The position numbers and the translations under genes are program-made. A stretch of DNA of 18,744 nt from JAHEJB01 sp041748175 (lineage in GTDB: Bacteria > Bacteroidota > Rhodothermia > Rhodothermales > Rubricoccaceae): the NCBI GenBank assembly GCA_041748175.1, contig JBGTDU010000147.1, forward strand, positions 1-18,744. The letters run 5' to 3'. Below are positions 1-6,852 of the stretch, one piece after another. The notes beneath the pieces are model-generated. The model made no database searches, was not told the DNA's origin, and worked only from the letters and a program-made list of their open reading frames with translations. The first letter of the stretch is position 1; each line of letters starts with the position of its first letter.

Positions 1-529
1 CCGTGATGTCCGGAACGCCGTCCACATGAACCTGCCACTGCCCCAGGTCGTCGCGCAGCACGCGCAACTCGACCGTTCCGTTGTCGCCAGCGAGGAGACC
101 TTCTGTACCACTGCCAAATAGCGTTCTGTCAGAAGAAGCGCCGTCCTGGACGTAGAGGCGCACTTCGTCGTCGTTGTTCGTGCCGAGTTGGAGGAAGTAG
201 CCCTGCAGCGTGCCTTTCAAATCAGCATTGTTCGCAACGAGGTAGATCCGAGCGCCGTTCGACGTTGAGAGGTTGAAATTCCACTGGAAAAGAAAGCGCC
301 ACTCGCCGCGAGCTCCGGCAGACGGCGTGGCGAGCGCGATGGTATCCGCTTGCGCAAGCCCGTTGGATTGGAGCGCGAAGTCCGCCCCGAAAGGCTCGAC
401 GGTAAACCGATCCGTATCGCCCGACCATGCCGGGTTGCTGGTAAAGTCGCCATCGGAGAAGTCGTCTGCTACCTGTGCCATCACAGGCGCTACGATGCCG
501 AGGAGGATCAAAAGAATGACTGAGCGCAT
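1..529 (-). CDS. Secreted protein, N-terminal part (lamin-tail-domain protein family of Bacteroidota), runs off the window
   Basis: The frame opens with ATG at 529 and stays open for 176 codons to base 2; the 3' end lies outside the window. Residues 1-18 form a Sec signal peptide (MRSVILLILLGIVAPVMA). The mature start, QVADDFSDGDFTSNPAWSG, and later motifs such as FNLSTSNGARIYLV and QGYFLQLGTNNDDEVRLY are the conserved N-terminal beta-sandwich seen in large secreted Bacteroidota proteins that often carry lamin-tail and T9SS domains further on. I recognise the family from its sequence pattern; the function is unknown. It is the last gene of a co-directional minus-strand run, 74 bases after the BNR gene stop. 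A promoter-like TAATTTGG lies just upstream, so it may be transcribed separately. Confidence 0.8.
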   Translation of the reverse strand, partial: MRSVILLILLGIVAPVMAQVADDFSDGDFTSNPAWSGDTDRFTVEPFGADFALQSNGLAQADTIALATPSAGARGEWRFLFQWNFNLSTSNGARIYLVANNADLKGTLQGYFLQLGTNNDDEVRLYVQDGASSDRTLFGSGTEGLLAGDNGTVELRVLRDDLGQWQVHVDGVPDIT

Positions 530-547
530 CGCGGAAGCTACCTCTCA

Positions 548-555
548 CCAAATTA
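548..555 (-). promoter_or_regulatory. Possible -7 element of a Bacteroidota-type promoter
   Basis: On the minus strand this reads TAATTTGG, seven of eight matches to the TAnnTTTG consensus of the phylum, 18 bases upstream of the ATG at 529. No convincing TTG element lies 19-21 bases further upstream, and the resulting leader would be short (about 13 bases). It would separate the secreted protein gene from the BNR gene. Confidence 0.3.
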
Positions 556-603
556 CCGGGCGATGGATTGTGGAGCAGGACATTGACCTGCCCTTTGAAA
601 AGC

Positions 604-1881
604 TTACGGTTGGTCAGCGATGCGGTATACCCCGCGGCGAGCGCGTTTCACGTCCTCAATCGAGAGGTACAAGTCGTCCACGCTGTTGCTGGCGGAGCTA
701 AGCAGGCTCACTTTCTGGTCGGGATTGCTGTACTCGATAACCTTGCTCCAATTTGCGCCGTCATCCGCAGAGTACATCAGGAGGGATCGCGGCGTGGAGT
801 GCGGAAGGTTGGCCCATATTTCCACTCCTTTCTCGGATCTTCGCTTGACCATATTCAGGATCGGACTTCGCCGAAAAGGATCCGGCACCATTCGCTTGCT
901 GAACCGACGCCCATCGGTTGATTCGACCAGAAAGTTTGAGCCGCCGAGGTAGTCGGTTCCGAATAGCACTTTTTGTGTGGTCTCTGCCACGGAAGTGTAG
1001 CCACCTGTTTGGATATGAAATCTATTGACTGGCTTCCAACTGCCAATCGTCTGCAGGCTAGGCGACATCAAGGAATTACTTGCCCATAGCTTCTTCGTGT
1101 TGTCTCCATCGGTCACGAATAGTCGTGAAAACAAATGGCTGTACGCTACAATGTGGACGTGCTTGTTGGCGCCTGACCGGATCAAGAAATCCGACCTAGC
1201 CCACGAACCGCCATTGTCGGTACTGAAATATAAGTACGCGATTTTTCTAAATGCCTTGCCTTCCCACACGTTGCCATATTCGCCGATGATCAACGTTCCG
1301 TCCGGCATCTCCGTCATGCCGTTGTTGTGTCGGAAAAAGCTTACGGGCGTATCGAACTCCAAGGTCTCACGGAAGGTCAATCCGTCGTCCTCGCTAGAAT
1401 GGACGGCTCCTCTGCAGCACACAAAAACCGAATTTCTGCTTGTGATGAAAATGGCCTTGATCTCGGAGGGAAATCTGGCGAGAAACGATGCAGGCTTGCC
1501 TATTTCGTTGCTCTTGTACAGGACGCGATCATCCGCGCGGAGCGACCCATACCTGGCCCCGTCGCTCCCGATGGCTAGGACTACCCAGTCGTCCTGAGTC
1601 GCGACAATGTTGAGTCCTCTTTCCGCAAAAAACCGCTGCAGATCCTCACCCAGATCACGCTCACAGCTTGAGCCGTTGGTGAGGATTAAAGGTGTTCGTT
1701 CGTCGAATTGGAGGTATCGTCGTTTTGGAATGAGACGAAGTGTGTGTAATACTTCCCAGATGATAAAGGAAAGCAGTTCCGATAACTTCCCTTGTCTATA
1801 AATATCGCGAAGGAAGGCAATGGGCTTAGTCAGTCTATTGTTGAAGATGTCCGAATAGCGACTGCTAAGTTTACGCTGCAC
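604..1881 (-). CDS. BNR/Asp-box (sialidase-like) beta-propeller protein, no signal peptide
   Basis: A 425-residue protein with four Asp-box motifs of the S-x-D-x-G-x-x-[WF] type: SEDDGLTF (163-170), STDNGGSW (220-227), a shorter STDGRRF (321-327) and SADDGANW (371-378). These mark the beta-hairpin corners of sialidase-fold propellers. Residues 1-55 are helical and basic, and nothing resembles a Sec signal peptide, so it is probably cytoplasmic or membrane-associated, unlike most Asp-box proteins. The sialidase arginine triad and FRIP motif are not evident, so I do not call it a sialidase. The start used is GTG with no clear ribosome binding site, so the N-terminus is uncertain. The DNA (about 1000-1900) is visibly more AT-rich than its neighbours, which suggests transfer. 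Such proteins are sometimes found near exopolysaccharide genes, but none is visible here. Confidence 0.65.
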   Translation of the reverse strand: MQRKLSSRYSDIFNNRLTKPIAFLRDIYRQGKLSELLSFIIWEVLHTLRLIPKRRYLQFDERTPLILTNGSSCERDLGEDLQRFFAERGLNIVATQDDWVVLAIGSDGARYGSLRADDRVLYKSNEIGKPASFLARFPSEIKAIFITSRNSVFVCCRGAVHSSEDDGLTFRETLEFDTPVSFFRHNNGMTEMPDGTLIIGEYGNVWEGKAFRKIAYLYFSTDNGGSWARSDFLIRSGANKHVHIVAYSHLFSRLFVTDGDNTKKLWASNSLMSPSLQTIGSWKPVNRFHIQTGGYTSVAETTQKVLFGTDYLGGSNFLVESTDGRRFSKRMVPDPFRRSPILNMVKRRSEKGVEIWANLPHSTPRSLLMYSADDGANWSKVIEYSNPDQKVSLLSSASNSVDDLYLSIEDVKRARRGVYRIADQP

Positions 1882-2139
1882 GTTCGTGAGCCCAGGAGTT
1901 GAGAAGGGTTTTGTAGAGACCTGCCGCTACGAACGATTCGCCAGCATCGGTATCTGGCTTGCATCGTCTGGAGAATACCTTCCGATATAGATACGATGCA
2001 ACCAATTATGCGGCTCACAGACGACTCTTCCCCAGACAATCGCCGGGTCTGGTCCCGGGTGCCCGCGCTCAGTCCCGACTGGCGTCTACCTGCGTGTTGT
2101 CGCGCAGACTGCGAGTCTACCTCGAACACGATTCTCAAC
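1882..2139. other. 258-base gap with two inverted repeats, no convincing gene
   Basis: Between the BNR gene start and the M20 gene stop. It contains a perfect 9-base inverted repeat (TTGCATCGT at 1959-1967, ACGATGCAA at 1993-2001, 25-base spacer), which could be an operator for the BNR gene. A short hairpin (AGACT-GCG-AGTCT, 2106-2118) lies 22 bases beyond the M20 stop and may help end that transcript, though no T-run follows. Open frames here have no recognisable protein features. Confidence 0.4.
1959..2001. repeat. Perfect 9-base inverted repeat upstream of the BNR gene
   Basis: The arms TTGCATCGT (1959-1967) and ACGATGCAA (1993-2001) are exact reverse complements separated by 25 bases. 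The repeat sits about 80 bases upstream of the GTG start at 1881, where a promoter and operator would be expected. Arm-to-arm distance is about three helical turns, compatible with a dimeric or looping regulator. No regulator gene is adjacent. Confidence 0.4.
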
Positions 2140-3351
2140 CTACGCCGCTCGCTTTTCCAGATCCCTGATCAGCACTTCGGTCATCAGGCGTGCGGCGCGT
2201 GGGAGGGCAGTTTCGTCTAGATCGAAGCGGTCGTGGTGGAGGGGAAAGCGCGTTTCGCGACCACTGGCCGAGCCAACGCGGACCATTGCGCCCGGTACTT
2301 TCTCCAAATAGAAAGCGAAGTCCTCACCGCCGAGGCTGGGAACTGGAATCTCCCGGACGCACTCCGGTCCGAAGGTCGCGGACGCTACGTCGCGAATGAT
2401 CTTCATTTCGTCCGTGGTGTTTACCACCGGAGGTAGCGGTGCCGCGTAGTCGATGTCCACGTCCGCACCGTAGAGAGCGCCCAGCGAGCCTGCCACGCGC
2501 CGCAATTTTTCCCGCAAAAACGTGAGCGTTTCCGTGTCGGTACAGCGGAGCGTACCGCCGAACTCGACCGACATGGGGATCACGTTGAATGCCTCGCCCG
2601 CGTTAAAACGGGTCGCCGTGATGATTGCTGTCTTCCGCGAATCCGTCACCCGCCCAACCAGCTGATAGAACTGGTTGAGTATCTGCACGGCGAGCCACAC
2701 GGTGTCCACGGTTTCCTGTGGGCGTGCGGAATGACCGGCTTGCCCGGCAATCACCTTGACCAGAAACCGCGAGCAGCCAGCCGTCAGCGCTCCGTCTCGA
2801 AGTCCAAACCAGCCAACTGCAATCGTCGGGTCAACGTGGATGGCGTACGCGGCCTGGACTCCATCCAGCACCCCGTCGGCAATCATAATCGGCGCACCCG
2901 AGGGCGTGCTCTCCTCGTTCGGTTGGAAGAAAACCCGCACGCTTCCGTGGAGGCGTTCCCTTTCCTGGCCGAGCAATGTCGCAACTCCGCAGGCCACGGC
3001 CGTGTGCGCGTCGTGGCCGCACAGGTGAGCGACTCCCGGATTCCTCGACGAGTAATCGACATCCTTGCCATCCTGCATGGGGAGCGCATCCATGTCGGCG
3101 CGGTAGGCGATCGTGGGGCCGGGAAGCGCACCGACGATGTCCACATAAAAGCCTGTCTTTGCCAGTGGGCCGACGGTCGCAAATCCCCGGGTCGCTAACC
3201 AATTGCGGACATGCCGCGACGTTTCGTGCTCGTCGAACCCGACCTCGGGGTTGCGATGCAGGTGTCGACGGAGCTCCGAAAGGACCGGGAGCAGTTGGGC
3301 ATCGGAGGCCGACTCGGCCGTCGCTATGCGAGTTTCTGAATGGGCCTGCAA
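2140..3351 (-). CDS. M20D-family metallo-amidohydrolase (N-acyl amino acid / hippurate hydrolase type)
   Basis: The 403-residue product has the full M20D layout. HLHRNPEVGFDEHET (30-44) is the family's N-terminal signature. CGHDAH (111-116) supplies Cys111 and His113, QPNEE (143-147) the catalytic and metal-binding glutamates, AIHVDP (170-175) His172, and LHHDRFDLDE (371-380) the C-terminal His. Residues about 195-300 form the dimerisation insert (GQAGHSARP). Length fits the family (380-410). Family members cleave the acyl or aminoacyl amide bond of N-acyl amino acids or small peptides with two metal ions in the cytoplasm; the substrate here is unknown. Translation appears to begin at TTG 3351, as an in-frame stop lies six codons upstream and the next Met is inside the catalytic core. 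A promoter-like site at 3380-3409 fits this start. The gene lies in the same run as a carboxylate-amine ligase and opposite the cyanophycin-degrading pair, so a role in peptide or amide nitrogen recycling is possible. Confidence 0.88.
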   Translation of the reverse strand: MQAHSETRIATAESASDAQLLPVLSELRRHLHRNPEVGFDEHETSRHVRNWLATRGFATVGPLAKTGFYVDIVGALPGPTIAYRADMDALPMQDGKDVDYSSRNPGVAHLCGHDAHTAVACGVATLLGQERERLHGSVRVFFQPNEESTPSGAPIMIADGVLDGVQAAYAIHVDPTIAVGWFGLRDGALTAGCSRFLVKVIAGQAGHSARPQETVDTVWLAVQILNQFYQLVGRVTDSRKTAIITATRFNAGEAFNVIPMSVEFGGTLRCTDTETLTFLREKLRRVAGSLGALYGADVDIDYAAPLPPVVNTTDEMKIIRDVASATFGPECVREIPVPSLGGEDFAFYLEKVPGAMVRVGSASGRETRFPLHHDRFDLDETALPRAARLMTEVLIRDLEKRAA

Positions 3352-3379
3352 GATGTGCGAAGGTGTTTAATTTGGGCGC

Positions 3380-3409
3380 GAAAGATACGGCTTACTATTC
3401 GGCGACGAA
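3380..3409 (-). promoter_or_regulatory. Predicted promoter of the M20 amidohydrolase gene
   Basis: On the minus strand TATCTTTC (3387-3380) matches seven of eight positions of TAnnTTTG, and TTCG (3409-3406) stands 18 bases upstream as a weak -33 element. Transcription would start near 3374, giving a leader of about 22 bases to the TTG start at 3351. This supports that otherwise unusual start codon. Confidence 0.4.
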
Positions 3410-3421
3410 GGTGTAGCCAAC

Positions 3422-3465
3422 GCGCATACCGCCGGATGCGCACCGGATGGCCAGGCAGGCTGCCT
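3422..3465 (-). terminator. Tandem hairpins after the carboxylate-amine ligase gene
   Basis: Two inverted repeats lie directly after the ligase stop at 3470: AGGCAG-G-CTGCCT (3453-3465) and GCGCAT-8-ATGCGC (3422-3441). They separate that gene from the predicted promoter of the M20 gene, which is where a terminator would be expected. No T-tract follows either stem, so intrinsic termination is uncertain; they could instead stabilise the 3' end of the mRNA. Confidence 0.3.
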
Positions 3466-3469
3466 ACGT

Positions 3470-4636
3470 TTATGATGCCGGTTCGAACACGTCGGCTTTC
3501 AGCTCCTGACACAAATCGGCAACGACATCTTCAAATCGTCCTGTTGCGGCATAGCGGCGCAATTGTCGCTCATAGGACGCGCCCTCGTCGAGAATCCGCT
3601 GAACATCGGCAAGCTCATCGGCGCAGCCAAGATCTTCGGCAAACGAGGTCAGCTGATCCAGAAGCTGCGGGATGTGCTCGCGAAGCGGCATCTGGTCGCC
3701 ATCGTTGGAAATAATCACCTCGGCGTCGAGCCCATGGCGTGTCGCGCGCCATTTGTTCTCGCGGACGATCCACGTGTGCAGCACACCCAGCGGAACCCCC
3801 GCATCATAGTACTCGCTCAGTCGGACGGTGAGGCATTGAATCAGCGCGGTCAGGGCCGCGACCTCTCGGAGCGTACTCGGAGCGTCGCAAATACGGATCT
3901 CAAGTGTACCAAAGCCTGGATGTGGACGAATATCCCACCATATCTCGCGGATCGACTCGATGGCGTTGGCCCGGACAAGCGTGTTGATGAACTGCTGGAA
4001 CTCGCCGTAGTTGTTCAGGCGAAAAGGGAGGCCAGCCGTCGGCATCCCCTCGAAAATTTTGCTGCGGGCGGAGGCGAGCCCCGTGTTTTCGAAGTCGATA
4101 AACGGCGACGAACTCGACAGCGCCAGCAGATGGGGGATGTACGTCGTCAGCGCGTTGAGAATTGCGATGGCCTTTTCGCCCGAAGTAATCCCGACGTGGA
4201 CGTGCAAGCCGTAGATCAGGAGCCGTCGCGCTGGCCACTGAATTTTTTCGACAAGATTCTGGTAGCGTTCATTCGGGTAGATTTTCTGATCGCGCCACTG
4301 CGCGAACGGGTGGGTTCCTGCGCTGGCGAATGTGAGGTCGAACGCATCGCCGAGGTCGTACAATTCCTGGATCGACGCCGTCAGGTCGGCCCGCGTTTCG
4401 GCTACGTTGTTGCAAATCCCCGTAATGACCTCGATCGTGGATTGCGTCAACTCCTGCTTGATTTTCGGATGGTCTCCGAGCCGGTCAAGTAACAGGACTG
4501 ATCCCGACTTCAGGTTGTAGGTCGACGGATCCTGAATCTGGAGTTCTAGCTCGACGCCCAAAGTTGGGTTTGGAGAACCATTGAACGGGATATGCGCGGC
4601 GATTTCGGCGGGTTTGGGAGTCATTTCCAGGGGCAT
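3470..4636 (-). CDS. Carboxylate-amine ligase, glutamate-cysteine ligase type 2 (GCS2/YbdK-like)
   Basis: The product is 388 residues from the ATG at 4636. Family motifs are in order: GVELELQI (27-34), the ATP/metal-binding Glu strand; THPFAQW (108-114); GLHVHVGI (143-150); RPHPGFGTLEIRICD (237-251); and NKWRATRHGLDA (294-305). GCS2 enzymes activate a carboxylate with ATP and join it to an amine; glutamate-cysteine ligation is the known but weak activity of YbdK, and the true substrate of most members is unknown. I prefer the ATG at 4636 because GGGGAAG lies five bases upstream; an upstream start at 4693 would add 19 residues not conserved in the family. It follows the acidic-protein gene by 69 bases and is probably co-transcribed with it. 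Confidence 0.88.
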   Translation of the reverse strand: MPLEMTPKPAEIAAHIPFNGSPNPTLGVELELQIQDPSTYNLKSGSVLLLDRLGDHPKIKQELTQSTIEVITGICNNVAETRADLTASIQELYDLGDAFDLTFASAGTHPFAQWRDQKIYPNERYQNLVEKIQWPARRLLIYGLHVHVGITSGEKAIAILNALTTYIPHLLALSSSSPFIDFENTGLASARSKIFEGMPTAGLPFRLNNYGEFQQFINTLVRANAIESIREIWWDIRPHPGFGTLEIRICDAPSTLREVAALTALIQCLTVRLSEYYDAGVPLGVLHTWIVRENKWRATRHGLDAEVIISNDGDQMPLREHIPQLLDQLTSFAEDLGCADELADVQRILDEGASYERQLRRYAATGRFEDVVADLCQELKADVFEPAS

Positions 4637-4705
4637 ACGATCTTCCCCAATAAAACGAAGCAAGGTGGACAATCGCAAGCCACCGCTCGCCAACCAGGGG
4701 CAGTG

Positions 4706-5515
4706 CTACCGTTTCGGGAAAAGCGTGTGGAACCGATCCACCATGTTGTTCGCTTCCGCGCGAATGGCATCCGGCGAGCCATCTCCGCGGGAAAATTGCC
4801 GGATGATATCCGCGAGCGCATCCTTCTGATTGCTCTCGGGAAGGGTCGCCAAATGCCAGTAGGCGTTGGCCCGCTCAATCGCCGCCTCAACGGCATCGGG
4901 ATCGGCGAGCACGTCCGGGTCATCCAGCAAAGGCTGCGCGAAAAGCGCTCGCGCTTCAATTTCGCTGAGCGACTCCGGCCCGAATGACAGGGCGTCGGTT
5001 TCTTCCGAGAGTTGGAAGGCAGGATGGGAGAGGAGCTCGTCGAAGCTCAGTGTTGGGTGGTTCGTGTTCTCCGCGGCTCGGATTTCTTCCGGGAGCATCG
5101 CCGACCAATACGGCTCGCTGGCTTCCAGAAGGCCTTCGATCTCCAGCCAATCTTCCTCGGTCGGGTGGTCGCCCACGAGATGCGCGGCCAGCAGCGACAG
5201 TTTGTGGGCGCGCACTTCACGCGGCAGAGAGAAGAAGGCCCACAGCACGCGCGAAGTTGAGAGCACGGTGATCATCTCGGGGTCCGCGGCGCTCGAGTCG
5301 TGTCCGAGAGCGAACGCCTCGCCAGCCTCCATGCCGTACAGATCGAACATCGGCTCGGCGAACAAAACAATGGCGTCATACGAAACGCCCGTTTCGCCAC
5401 TCACCAGCGCCCGGATCGCCACGGTATCCGAGGCAGGGTCTAGCAGCGGTTCGAAACCGTCCTCTTCGGGTTCAAATGCAGAAAACGGATCCAGATCGTC
5501 GAAGTCGAGCATCAT
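4706..5515 (-). CDS. Acidic protein of unknown function, 269 residues
   Basis: I do not recognise this family. The protein is soluble-looking, without signal peptide or membrane segment, and strongly acidic, with Asp/Glu dominating residues 1-30 (MMLDFDDLDPFSAFEPEEDG) and recurring throughout. Most of it is predicted alpha-helical by eye, with segments such as SEIEARALFAQPLLDDPD and VEAAIERANAYWHLATLP that could be helical repeats. Two ATG codons stand in tandem at 5515 and 5512, with no clear ribosome binding site. The gene is the first of the minus-strand run and lies back-to-back with iadA across a 136-base gap, which suggests shared regulation with cyanophycin breakdown. The downstream neighbour is the carboxylate-amine ligase. 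Confidence 0.72.
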   Translation of the reverse strand: MMLDFDDLDPFSAFEPEEDGFEPLLDPASDTVAIRALVSGETGVSYDAIVLFAEPMFDLYGMEAGEAFALGHDSSAADPEMITVLSTSRVLWAFFSLPREVRAHKLSLLAAHLVGDHPTEEDWLEIEGLLEASEPYWSAMLPEEIRAAENTNHPTLSFDELLSHPAFQLSEETDALSFGPESLSEIEARALFAQPLLDDPDVLADPDAVEAAIERANAYWHLATLPESNQKDALADIIRQFSRGDGSPDAIRAEANNMVDRFHTLFPKR

Positions 5516-5651
5516 TGGATGAAAGGAGTGCTCTCCCTACACGCCCAAACCCGGCTCAGGTTCGGACGCGCGGGGATTTCAAAACCAGATCATCGGCGGC
5601 CAATCCGTGCGGCATAACGGTATCTTCAAAGCCGCTTCCAAACAATTCGGA
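5516..5651. promoter_or_regulatory. Divergent intergenic region between the acidic-protein gene and iadA
   Basis: These 136 bases separate two genes read in opposite directions and must hold at least one promoter. On the plus strand TATCTTCA (5621-5628) is a partial match to TAnnTTTG, with no convincing -33 partner. On the minus strand no good match is seen. A GTG at 5607 in the iadA frame is an alternative start that would shorten the gap. Confidence 0.35.
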
Positions 5652-6827
5652 ATGGTCGGTTCCGCACCGCTCCAACTTCTGCTCAACGCTGACGTCTTCG
5701 CGCCAGAGCACCTCGGACGGCGGCAAGTTCTCGTGGGTGGCGGACAGGTTTTGTACATCGGCGAGGAGAGGCCGGTGATCGAAGGTCCAGACGTCGTCGA
5801 GACCGAGCTGCATGGCAAGCGACTCATTCCGGGGCTGGTTGATGCTCACGTTCATGTGACGGGTGGCGGAGGAGAAGCGGGACCCCAAACTCGCGCTCCT
5901 GCGCCGATGTTGTCGAACTACACGCGTGCTGGCGTTACGTCGGTAGTCGGGCTTCTGGGAACGGACGACCTGACCCGATCCACCAGCGGTTTGTTGACGC
6001 AAGTGAAAGCGCTGCGCAACGAGGGATTGAGCGCTTTTGCGTGGACGGGCGGATACCATCTTCCACCGACAACCTTAACGGGTTCCGTTCGCGGAGACAT
6101 CGTCCATCTGGAAGAGGTCATCGGTTTCGGCGAACTGGCCATCTCGGACCATCGATCCAGCCAGCCTACGTATGATGAGCTCCTTCGTGTGGCCAGCGAA
6201 TGTCATGTAGCCGGCCTGATGACCGGGAAGGCCGGGGTTCTTCATCTGCACCTGGGAGATGGAGGACGTGGCCTCGAGTTCATCCGGCGCGCGCTGAATG
6301 AAACCGAGCTCCCGCCACGAACCTTTCATCCCACCCATGTCAACCGCAGGCGCGCTCTCTTCGAGGAAGCGTTGGATCTCGTCAAACGCGGCATCACCAT
6401 CGACGTAACGGCGTTTCCTGATGATGATGGCAGCGATGATGAAGTGGCGGCGGCGGATGCCGTATTACGTTTCATCGACTCCGGGCTTCCAACCGAACGC
6501 CTCACGATTTCTTCGGATGGTGGCGGATGCCTTCCGCATTTCGATTCGAACGGCGAACTGCTACGCATGGGATTCGCTACGTCGCAGTCGCTGGCCGATC
6601 TCCTCAAGCAGCTTCTCGACAAAGGTCTCGGGTTGGCGCAAATCGCACCTTTTTTCACCCTGAACCCCGCGCAGTACCTACGCCTTCAGCGAAAGGGCAT
6701 GGTTCGTGTTGGATTCGATGCCGATTTTGCCCTCCTCGATGCCGAGCATCGCATAACCGATGTAATGGCTCGTGGCCGCTGGCAAGTGCGCGACGGGGCT
6801 CCTGTCGTCCTTGGCACCTTCGAGTAA
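5652..6827 (+). CDS. iadA: Isoaspartyl dipeptidase (beta-aspartyl peptidase), amidohydrolase superfamily, Glu-bridged variant
   Basis: The 391-residue product (E. coli IadA has 390) hydrolyses beta-linked Asp-X dipeptides. Active-site residues align with E. coli IadA: DAHVH gives His66/His68, GGGGEAG Glu75, GGYH Tyr135, SDHR Arg168, HLHLGD His200, THVNR His229 and Arg232, and SSDG Asp289. The position of the carboxylated bridging lysine (Lys162 in E. coli, seven residues before SDHR's Arg) is Glu161 here. Glu can replace the carbamate as a metal bridge in other amidohydrolases. An acidic loop, DDDGSDDE (257-264), is also slightly longer than in E. coli. The start at ATG 5652 gives the family length; GTG 5607 is the alternative. 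The gene is 25 bases upstream of cphB, so its likely substrate is beta-Asp-Arg released from cyanophycin. Confidence 0.92.
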   Translation: MVGSAPLQLLLNADVFAPEHLGRRQVLVGGGQVLYIGEERPVIEGPDVVETELHGKRLIPGLVDAHVHVTGGGGEAGPQTRAPAPMLSNYTRAGVTSVVGLLGTDDLTRSTSGLLTQVKALRNEGLSAFAWTGGYHLPPTTLTGSVRGDIVHLEEVIGFGELAISDHRSSQPTYDELLRVASECHVAGLMTGKAGVLHLHLGDGGRGLEFIRRALNETELPPRTFHPTHVNRRRALFEEALDLVKRGITIDVTAFPDDDGSDDEVAAADAVLRFIDSGLPTERLTISSDGGGCLPHFDSNGELLRMGFATSQSLADLLKQLLDKGLGLAQIAPFFTLNPAQYLRLQRKGMVRVGFDADFALLDAEHRITDVMARGRWQVRDGAPVVLGTFE

Positions 6828-6852
6828 ATCCCTCCACATCCTCCACAACTCC

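Noticed and set aside
1830..2138. Minus-strand 102-codon frame filling the gap before the BNR gene
   Set aside because: It overlaps the BNR gene start in another frame, is arginine- and serine-rich, and shows no family motif or ribosome binding site.
3563..4492. Plus-strand open frame of 309 codons
   Set aside because: It lies wholly antisense to the well-supported carboxylate-amine ligase and has no recognisable domain; long antisense frames are expected in GC-rich coding DNA.
4866..5522. Plus-strand serine-rich frame of 218 codons
   Set aside because: It is the antisense of the acidic protein: Asp/Glu codons read backwards give Ser, and no export signal or repeat is present.
6419..6446. 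GATGATGATGG-type simple repeat
   Set aside because: It encodes the acidic DDDGSDDE loop of isoaspartyl dipeptidase and is not a separate repeat element.
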